Source: Auanema rhodensis
Lineage: Eukaryota > Nematoda > Chromadorea > Rhabditida > Rhabditidae
Assembly (NCBI GenBank): GCA_964057225.1
Contig: CAXKVF010000075.1
Span: 496,001-560,000, forward strand
Direction of reading: 5' to 3'
DNA length: 64,000 nucleotides
The notes under the pieces were generated by a model. That model did no database searches and had not been told where the DNA came from. It saw nothing but the letters and a program-made list of their open reading frames with translations. Below are positions 12,991 to 19,266 of this stretch, in pieces (position 1 is the stretch's first letter; every line of letters begins with the position of its first letter). A program made the translations under genes and the position numbers.

Positions 12991-15198
12991 GTCTAAAAAC
13001 AAATTTTTATTGATATTGGTTCATGGTAACCATGACTTTGAAATTTACGTGAACTTTAATTTATGCTAATTAAATGTACACGTGATGTGCACTTGGTATG
13101 TAACTCGCTTCACGTGGAAGATAAAGAGATGCGGTTTTCAAAATTAGATTCCCCATGTCCATATTAGTCTAAAAACAAGTTTTTATTGATATTGGTTCAT
13201 GGTAACCATGACTTTGAAATTTACGTGAACTTTGATTTATGCTAATTAAATGTACACGTGATGTGCACTTGGTATGTAACTCGCTTCACGTGAAAGATAA
13301 AAAGATGCGGTTTTCAAAATTAGATTCCCCATGTCCATATTAGTCTAAAAACAAGTTTTTATTGATATTGGTTCATGGTAACCATGACTTTGAAATTTAC
13401 GTGAACTTTGATTTATGCTAATTAAATGTACACGTGATGTGCACTTGGTATATAACTCGCTTCACGTGAAAGATAAAAAGATGCGGTTTTCAAAATTAGA
13501 TTCCCCATGTCCATATTAGTCTAAAAACAAATTTTTATTGATATTGGTGCATGGTAACCATGACTTTGAAATTTACGTGAACTTTAATTTATGCTAATTA
13601 AATGTACACGTGATGTGCACTTGGTATGTAACTCGCTTCACGTGAAAGATAAAGAGATGCGGTTTTCAAAATTAGATTCCCCATCTCCATATTAGTCTAA
13701 AAACAAATTTTTATTGATATTGGTGCATGGTAACCATGACTTTGAAATTTACGTGAACTTTGATTTATGCTAATTAAATGTACACGTGATGTGCACTTGG
13801 TATGTAACTCGCTTCACGTGAAAGATAAAAAGATGCGGTTTTCAAAATTAGATTCCCCATGTCCATATTAGTCTAAAAACAAATTTTTATTGATATTGGT
13901 TCATGGTAACCATGACTTTGAAATTTACGTGAACTTTAATTTATGCTAATTAAATGTACACGTGATGTGCACTTGGTATGCAACTCGCTTCACGTGAAAG
14001 ATAAAGAGATGCGGTTTTCAAAATTAGATTTCCCATGTCCATATTAGTCTAAAAACAAATTTTTATTGATATTGGTGCATGGTAACCATGACTTTGAAAT
14101 TTACGTGAACTTTAATTTATGCTAATTAAATGTACACGTGATGTGCACTTGGTATGTAACTCGCTTCACGTGAAAGATAAAGAGATGCGGTTTTCAAAAT
14201 TAGATTCCCCATGTCCATATTAGTCTAAAAACAAATTTTTATTGATATTGGTGCATGGTAACCATGACTTTGAAATTTACGTGAACTTTAATTTATGCTA
14301 ATTAAATGTACACGTGATGTGCACTTGGTATGTAACTCGCTTCACGTGAAAGATAAAGAGATGCGGTTTTCAAAATTAGATTCCCCACGTCCATATTAGT
14401 CTAAAAACAAATTTTTATTGATATTGGTGCATGGTAACCATGACTTTGAAATTACCGTGAACTTTAATTTATGCTAATTAAATGTACACGTGATGTGCAC
14501 TTGGTATGTAACTCGCTTCACGTGAAAGATAAAGAGATGCGGTTTTCAAAATTAGATCCCCCATGTCCATATTAGTCTAAAAACAAATTTTTATTGATAT
14601 TGGTGCATGGTAACCATGACTTTGAAATTTACGTGAACTTTAATTTATGCTAATTAAATGTACACGTGATGTGCACTTGGTATGTAACTCGCTTCACGTG
14701 AAAGATAAAGAGATGCGGTTTTCAAAATTAGATTCCCCATGTCCATATTAGTCTAAAAACAAATTTTTATTGATATTGGTGCATGGTAACCATGACTTTG
14801 AAATTTACGTGAACTTTAATTTATGCTAATTGAATGTACACGTGATGTGCACTTGGTATGTAACTCGCTTCACGTGAAAGATAAAGAGATGCGGTTTTCA
14901 AAATTAGATTCCCCATGTCCATATTAGTCTAAAAACAAATTTTTATTGATATTGGTTCATGGTAACCATGACTTTGAAATTTACGTGAACTTTAATTTAT
15001 GCTAATTAAATGTACACGTGATGTGCACTTGGTATGTAACTCGCTTCACGTGAAAGATAAAAAGATGCGGTTTTCAAAATTAGATTCCCCATGTCCATAT
15101 TAGTCTAAAAACAAATTTTTATTGATATTGGTGCATGGTAACCATGACTTTGAAATTTACGTGAACTTTAATTTATGCTAATTAAATGTACACGTGAT

Positions 15199-15202
15199 GT
15201 GC
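15199..15202. repeat. Target-site duplication, left copy
   Basis: GTGC, the end of the interrupted satellite text CACGTGATGTGC. The same four bases follow the right LTR at 19263-19266. The target lies within the palindrome GTGCAC of the monomer. A 5-bp reading (TGTGC) is also possible because the last LTR base is T, as is the satellite base preceding GTGC. Confidence 0.85.
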
Positions 15203-15243
15203 TGTCGCAGTTGGCTATAGTTACCCACCTATGTTTCATGTGC

Positions 15244-15250
15244 TATATAA
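15244..15250 (+). promoter_or_regulatory. TATA-box-like site in the left LTR
   Basis: TATATAA lies 42 bases into the LTR, inside GTGCTATATAACG. It is a reasonable core-promoter element for RNA polymerase II, which would place the transcription start about 30 bp downstream. No transcript evidence is available from sequence alone. The region is AT-rich, so a chance match is possible. Confidence 0.5.
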
Positions 15251-15625
15251 CGTATAGTTATTCACAAACACTCTGTTGAGTACGTTAAACATTATATTAT
15301 CTTGAGAAGTATGTAAAACATTGATAAAACCTATATCATATAAAATCACATACTTAACTACATATAGTTAAACTACATGAATATAGTACAGTTGAATTTG
15401 TCTTGCAACGACAAGCACGAATATATCATTCTTATTTCATTTAGACAAGTTCTAACAAAGTTACAACTTTGGGCATGTTGCCAAGATCAACTACCGTAAT
15501 CAGATTATCAAGCATGCACATCTAAGATTAGTGATAAGATCAATTGTTTACCTAAAATTGTTGATATAAGATATTTGTGATATATTTTAATCAGTTTAAG
15601 TCTCTCTCTTATTTTTCTAATTTCT

Positions 15626-15631
15626 AATAAA
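15626..15631 (+). promoter_or_regulatory. AATAAA polyadenylation signal in the left LTR
   Basis: A canonical AATAAA hexamer about 57 bp before the LTR end, followed by T-rich sequence. In the left LTR it would normally be read through. The identical copy in the right LTR is the functional candidate. Its position fits a long R region and a short U5. Confidence 0.55.
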
Positions 15632-15682
15632 TTCTTTTATTCTTTGTTTTTTTTTCTTTTTTTATTATACAGTCTTTTGACT

Positions 15683-15700
15683 TGGGGGCCGAACCGGTTC
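15683..15700 (+). other. Primer-binding site
   Basis: TGGGGGCC follows the left LTR with no gap, the expected position for minus-strand priming by a tRNA 3-prime end (TGG pairs with the CCA tail). The first seven bases, TGGGGGC, fit the 3-prime end typical of eukaryotic proline tRNA, but the next bases do not continue that match. The primer tRNA is therefore unassigned. Bases 15691-15700, GAACCGGTTC, form a perfect 10-bp palindrome. The abutting TGG favours the 480-bp LTR boundary and the 4-bp target duplication. Confidence 0.7.
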
Positions 15701-15838
15701 TCTGCTCGATTGATTGTCTTGTATATAGGGAAACGTATAGTTTCATAACCTATTTTGGGCGAATAGCTCCGTGATTAAGTCACAATCTGCCCGCATAGGG
15801 TTCTTCCAATTTTTTTTTGGATTTTTTTTTTCATTTTG

Positions 15839-15861
15839 AAAAAAAAAAAAAAAAAAAAAAA
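15839..15861 (+). repeat. Homopolymer A tract
   Basis: Twenty-three consecutive A residues, preceded by two long T runs and followed by seven T residues. The T and A runs could pair with each other in RNA. The length is likely to vary between copies or sequencing reads. Confidence 0.9.
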
Positions 15862-15906
15862 TTTTTTTAGCACTTTCTAAGTGTTAATTAATTTTTGGAA
15901 GATTTT

Positions 15907-15927
15907 GAGAAAGTAATTAACTTTCTC
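15907..15927 (+). other. Leader hairpin 1
   Basis: GAGAAAGT and ACTTTCTC form a perfect 8-bp stem around the 5-base loop AATTA. A smaller hairpin, CACTT-TCT-AAGTG, lies just upstream. Role unknown; it may be part of a packaging or dimerisation structure. Confidence 0.6.
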
Positions 15928-15928
15928 T

Positions 15929-15959
15929 AATTTTTGATTTCGAGAAGAAATCAAAAATT
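15929..15959 (+). other. Leader hairpin 2
   Basis: AATTTTTGATTTC and its exact complement GAAATCAAAAATT form a 13-bp stem with the loop GAGAA. It begins one base after hairpin 1. Two consecutive perfect stems in a 53-base interval are more than expected by chance even in AT-rich DNA. Function is not known. Confidence 0.65.
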
Positions 15960-16030
15960 TTTTTGTCATTATTCGTATAGAATATTCTTGACATATTTTA
16001 ATTTTTTTTCGTATAGAAAACTAATTAATT

Positions 16031-16040
16031 TTATTTCCAG
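16031..16040 (+). promoter_or_regulatory. Possible 3-prime splice site before the ORF
   Basis: TTATTTCCAG preceded by T-rich sequence, 31 bases before the ATG. It resembles a eukaryotic splice acceptor. No convincing partner donor was identified in the leader. It could serve cis- or trans-splicing, or be coincidental in T-rich sequence. Confidence 0.25.
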
Positions 16041-16071
16041 TTGACGAATAGTCATTGCCTACATCTCCATC

Positions 16072-18774
16072 ATGAGTGAGGAACTGGATATCGAAATGAA
16101 CGAGGTAAGATTACCTTTTGATTTTGATAAATTTAAGAGTAATATAGATAACATTCTATCTTTTGCTCAAGAAATGATTTTAAATCATACTAAAATCGGC
16201 TGTAGACCTAGAGTCAAAGCTGAGAAAAAATTAGCTGAAATAGCTACAAATATAAAAATTTCTGTCTCTGAAATAAAATATTTTCAAGATGAAATTAAAT
16301 TGTTAGAGCAAGTCCATAATATATGTGGTACTAACAATGATAATATTTTGATTAAAATTGAAAATTTAATTAATCTTAATATTGAACATGATTCTTTACA
16401 GGCACAAGAAGTGACCGAAAAAAAATTCATGAATCTGTCTTCTGCAGATAATCGGAAAGGTTCGTTAACAAATTCTAAACTTAATGAATCTTTTTCTTCT
16501 TCACAGCTAGAAAGCTTAAAAAGAAAGAAAGAAAACTTTAGCCAAGAGTGCAGTTATCAAGGTGAGTCCTTTAATGATATTGCAAAACTCATGAAAGCCC
16601 AGTTATTACCTGAGGTTACGGCTTATAAGGGTGGATCGTATAGTGAATTCGTTGATTTCACAGAACGATTTAACTATAAATACCCAGATGATGTTTTTTC
16701 TCAACGTGAGAAAAAACTTTTATTCATCAATAAACTCCAAGGCGAGATCAGAAACCGCTATAGAGAGTTACCTGAAGCCATAAAGCAAAGTTCCTTAGAT
16801 GTCATAGTGAACAGTTTACGTAGAGAGTCAACCGTTTCACAAAGGCAGGGAAGAATGCAGGCTACTGAAAACTTGAAAAGTTTGAAATGGAATAGATCCC
16901 AGTCGTTAGTAAATTACTGCGATGAGTTGGAAAAACTAACTCAACTGGCTAATCCAGATTTAATTCCTGGTTTATTATCGTTCGAAAGAGCTAATAAACT
17001 GTACCAAGAACTTTGTAATTGTTCTTGTGGAGTTTCCATCCTTGAAAAAATAGAGGATGAGGAGGACGAAGAAATTTACGAAAAAGTAAAACAAATCGCC
17101 CTCAGATGTGAACGAAATAAGCTAACTCGTTCAATCAATCAATCCAATGAATCCGAGCAGAAACAAAACTTGAGCCGGAAACATTATTCACATTTCTCCG
17201 ACGAGAGAAGAGTGAAAAACACTAACAATAATGAAATTATTTGTGTGTATTGTAATAAAAAAGGACATACGGCAAACGTATGTTTTAAAAGACAAAATGA
17301 AAGAATAGAGAATAAAAGTGGACTTAACACTCCTCGAGAACCACCCAGCATTAACAGAAAAGCTGAGAGTTGGAATCGAGCAATCCAAATCACTTCTTGT
17401 GATTTGAGAAACCCCCCATTGTTTGGTAAACCAGCATTAGGGAGAATGACTTTATGTCAAGTTCATAAGCATGATGCATTAATAGATACTGGATCACAAA
17501 TTTCAGTTATCAGTTCATCATTGCTAGTTCGAGTAATCGACGAGTTGAAACAAAGAAAAATCAACGCAGATGAAAGAATAGTAGAACTACCATGGACTAA
17601 TGAAAAGTTCATAGTCAACGCATCAGGTGATCAAATGTATTTTGTTGGCGCCGTGCGAATGTCTGTTTTGTGTGATGAAAACCACAAAGAGGCAATTGTT
17701 GACTTTTTAGTCAGCAAAAACAAAGAAAATCAAATGATATTGGGTACAAATTGTTTGAATTCTTTAGACATATACTTGAAGTTCAATAAAACTCAAGCAA
17801 TGACTTTAAAAAGAGTGTATTTACCTCCTTTTTCGCAAAATCAAGTGTTAGTTTCTTGTGACGCGATTTCAATAAAAAGAGAAATGTTTTTTAACGCTCT
17901 TACTGCTGTTGCAGTTTCGGGAATATATCCCATCAAAGATAATATATCAACCGTGAATTTACATAATAACACGGACAACCCTGTGATAATTAAGGCAGGA
18001 GAATTTATAGGTCACTGGAGATCTGGTTTTGAAACAATAGAGCCAAATCCAGCGATAAAAAAGATCAGTTTGAGAGAAAAACCTGAACACGAATGCGAAA
18101 TACAGCATCAGGACTCTTACCGATTGGATAAACGAACTTTTGAGAGTCAAAAGTTTAAAGCTCCTAATTTGGGGTTAGTTAAAAATAATGTGCAGGTTGC
18201 TCTAAATGAAGCCGACCTAACACATACTGATATGGTCACAAAACCAATCAGACAGAAAGTTCGACCTGTTCCTATTAGAGTCAGGAACGGATTTAAGAAG
18301 GTTTTCAAAAATCTTCTAAACAAGAGAATGAATGGACCTAGCAATAGTGCTATGGCTCTTCCTATTGTTTCAATAGAAAATAAAAATAGGAATGATAAAA
18401 CCAAAAAAAGGTTTAAATCATACTATGATAAAAAGAGTGAGAAAAAATCCGATTCACCAAAAATAAGTGATCGAGTTTTCATTAAAATACCTTTTGAAAA
18501 AAGAGGTGATCCGAATAAGAAACAAGCTTTCGATTTTCGAGGACCGTACAGAGTGATATCAGAATATAACACTTCTGCATTTATTAATGAACTAGAGGAA
18601 AACAAAAAACCTTTAAAAGTTCAAACAGACTTACTATACAAAATTCCTGACCAATTGGGAATAGTAACTGTTAAAACAAAACGTAATAGAAAAAAAATTA
18701 CGTGTAATCATATCTGTGAAAGTTTTTCCTTTAATGAAGAGATTTTACTTCTCGAGGACGAGAATTTTTTGTAG
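16072..18774 (+). CDS. Gag-protease polyprotein fused to RT stub and integrase tail
   Basis: A 900-residue ORF that would encode the structural polyprotein of the element. Residues about 1-160 are charged and helical-looking. Residues about 165-340 look like a Ty3/gypsy Gag capsid region. A perfect CCHC zinc knuckle follows (C391, C394, H399, C404), which in this family binds RNA. The aspartic protease has its active site D472-T473-G474 in LIDTGSQISVIS and an ILG motif at 556-558. Residues about 711-770 match the start of reverse transcriptase, with KPIRQ (724-728), RPVP (731-734) and PSNSAMALPIV (756-766). The frame then passes directly into the integrase C-terminus, with RFKSYYDKK (780-788) and GPYRV (824-828). 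The RT catalytic YxDD region, RNase H and the integrase DDE core are missing. The start is the ATG at 16072, in ATCATGAGT. There is no internal stop or frameshift, and no envelope gene. Confidence 0.9.
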   Translation: MSEELDIEMNEVRLPFDFDKFKSNIDNILSFAQEMILNHTKIGCRPRVKAEKKLAEIATNIKISVSEIKYFQDEIKLLEQVHNICGTNNDNILIKIENLINLNIEHDSLQAQEVTEKKFMNLSSADNRKGSLTNSKLNESFSSSQLESLKRKKENFSQECSYQGESFNDIAKLMKAQLLPEVTAYKGGSYSEFVDFTERFNYKYPDDVFSQREKKLLFINKLQGEIRNRYRELPEAIKQSSLDVIVNSLRRESTVSQRQGRMQATENLKSLKWNRSQSLVNYCDELEKLTQLANPDLIPGLLSFERANKLYQELCNCSCGVSILEKIEDEEDEEIYEKVKQIALRCERNKLTRSINQSNESEQKQNLSRKHYSHFSDERRVKNTNNNEIICVYCNKKGHTANVCFKRQNERIENKSGLNTPREPPSINRKAESWNRAIQITSCDLRNPPLFGKPALGRMTLCQVHKHDALIDTGSQISVISSSLLVRVIDELKQRKINADERIVELPWTNEKFIVNASGDQMYFVGAVRMSVLCDENHKEAIVDFLVSKNKENQMILGTNCLNSLDIYLKFNKTQAMTLKRVYLPPFSQNQVLVSCDAISIKREMFFNALTAVAVSGIYPIKDNISTVNLHNNTDNPVIIKAGEFIGHWRSGFETIEPNPAIKKISLREKPEHECEIQHQDSYRLDKRTFESQKFKAPNLGLVKNNVQVALNEADLTHTDMVTKPIRQKVRPVPIRVRNGFKKVFKNLLNKRMNGPSNSAMALPIVSIENKNRNDKTKKRFKSYYDKKSEKKSDSPKISDRVFIKIPFEKRGDPNKKQAFDFRGPYRVISEYNTSAFINELEENKKPLKVQTDLLYKIPDQLGIVTVKTKRNRKKITCNHICESFSFNEEILLLEDENFL
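18376..18403 (+). other. Internal deletion junction in the retrotransposon ORF
   Basis: Within these bases the ORF changes from reverse-transcriptase N-terminal sequence (ending about SIENK, residues 767-771) to integrase C-terminal sequence (from about KKRF, 778-781). A full-length Ty3/gypsy element would have most of RT, RNase H and the integrase zinc and catalytic domains in between, usually more than 2 kb. The frame is preserved. The exact breakpoint cannot be placed without a full-length relative. Confidence 0.75.
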
Positions 18775-18782
18775 GACGGGGA
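18773..18782 (+). other. Polypurine tract
   Basis: AGGACGGGGA directly abuts the right LTR (TGTCGC). Purine-rich except for one C, it is in the expected place for priming plus-strand DNA synthesis. It overlaps the last two bases of the ORF stop codon, so coding sequence runs right up to the tract. Confidence 0.75.
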
Positions 18783-18823
18783 TGTCGCAGTTGGCTATAG
18801 TTACCCACCTATGTTTCATGTGC

Positions 18824-18830
18824 TATATAA
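18824..18830 (+). promoter_or_regulatory. TATA-box-like site in the right LTR
   Basis: The same TATATAA as in the left LTR. If active it could start transcripts running out into the satellite array downstream, which lies in the same orientation. Confidence 0.4.
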
Positions 18831-19205
18831 CGTATAGTTATTCACAAACACTCTGTTGAGTACGTTAAACATTATATTATCTTGAGAAGTATGTAAAACA
18901 TTGATAAAACCTATATCATATAAAATCACATACTTAACTACATATAGTTAAACTACATGAATATAGTACAGTTGAATTTGTCTTGCAACGACAAGCACGA
19001 ATATATCATTCTTATTTCATTTAGACAAGTTCTAACAAAGTTACAACTTTGGGCATGTTGCCAAGATCAACTACCGTAATCAGATTATCAAGCATGCACA
19101 TCTAAGATTAGTGATAAGATCAATTGTTTACCTAAAATTGTTGATATAAGATATTTGTGATATATTTTAATCAGTTTAAGTCTCTCTCTTATTTTTCTAA
19201 TTTCT

Positions 19206-19211
19206 AATAAA
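19206..19211 (+). terminator. AATAAA polyadenylation signal in the right LTR
   Basis: Canonical AATAAA in TTTCTAATAAATTC, followed by a T-rich stretch before the LTR end. It is the likely 3-prime end signal for the element transcript. Confidence 0.6.
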
Positions 19212-19262
19212 TTCTTTTATTCTTTGTTTTTTTTTCTTTTTTTATTATACAGTCTTTTGACT

Positions 19263-19266
19263 GTGC
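19263..19266. repeat. Target-site duplication, right copy
   Basis: GTGC directly after the right LTR, continuing into ACTTGTTATG of the interrupted satellite monomer. With the element and one GTGC removed, the monomer is restored exactly and matches the uninterrupted copy around 8687. Confidence 0.85.

Larger units (their letters stand above)
1..15202 (+). repeat. 176-bp satellite array, left arm
   Basis: This stretch is head-to-tail tandem repeats of a 176-bp monomer. The text at base 1 recurs at base 177, and the phase holds apart from two short units at 644 and 3162. Each monomer contains, in order, CATGGTAACCATG (first at 48-60), TTTACGTGAAC, ATGCTAATTAA, GTACACGTGATGTGCAC, TTCACGTGAA and GATGCGG. 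Copies differ by a few substitutions, which recur in blocks and so mark larger repeats. No conserved long ORF or other gene is present. All monomers face the same way. The unit is close to nucleosome-repeat length, as in many centromeric satellites, but a centromeric role is only inferred. Confidence 0.98.
15203..15682 (+). repeat. Left long terminal repeat (480 bp)
   Basis: Begins TGTCGCAGTTGG and ends TTTTGACT. Read base by base, it is identical to the right LTR at 18783-19262. It contains a TATA-like box near its start, three copies of TATAGTTA at 15216, 15253 and 15363, an inverted repeat CAAAGTT-AC-AACTTTG at 15456-15471, and AATAAA at 15626. It ends in a long pyrimidine tract followed by ATTATACAG. 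The left LTR should drive transcription of the element. The terminal bases are TG...CT, not the commoner TG...CA. The 3-prime edge could be one base shorter if the target duplication is 5 bp. Confidence 0.95.
15701..16071 (+). other. Untranslated leader of the retrotransposon
   Basis: This 371-bp leader, between the primer-binding site and the ATG of the ORF, contains no coding region I can support. It is very AT-rich and holds long T and A runs (a 23-A run at 15839-15861), three possible hairpins between 15871 and 15959, two direct copies of TTCGTATAGAA (15972 and 16009), and a splice-acceptor-like TTATTTCCAG at 16031-16040. In related elements this region usually holds the RNA packaging signal; that role is inferred. 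Confidence 0.6.
15203..19262 (+). mobile_element. Non-autonomous Ty3/gypsy-type LTR retrotransposon
   Basis: This 4060-bp element sits inside one satellite monomer. It has identical 480-bp LTRs, a primer-binding site directly after the left LTR, one 900-codon ORF, and a G-rich polypurine stretch directly before the right LTR. It is flanked by GTGC on both sides. The ORF carries Gag, a zinc knuckle, a protease, an RT stub and the GPY/F tail of integrase, which places it in Ty3/gypsy (Metaviridae). The RT catalytic palm, RNase H and the integrase catalytic core are absent, so it would need enzymes from a full-length relative. Identical LTRs and an open ORF point to a recent insertion; gene conversion between LTRs is an alternative. 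Confidence 0.95.
18783..19262 (+). repeat. Right long terminal repeat (480 bp)
   Basis: Identical to the left LTR over its full length, offset by 3580 bp. It should supply the polyadenylation signal for the element. Because both LTRs are copied from one template at insertion, full identity over 480 bp means little or no time has passed, or that conversion has homogenised them. Confidence 0.95.

Noticed and set aside
17184-18605. Several antisense open frames of 60-85 codons
   Set aside because: They lie opposite the 900-codon retrotransposon ORF and encode no recognisable motif. They are shadows of its codon use.
16072-18774. Complete autonomous retrotransposon
   Set aside because: No RT catalytic YxDD motif, RNase H or integrase catalytic core is found in any frame of the 3.1-kb interior.
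18775-18782. Envelope or third ORF after the integrase tail
   Set aside because: Only the eight-base end of the polypurine tract separates the stop codon from the right LTR, so there is no room for another gene.
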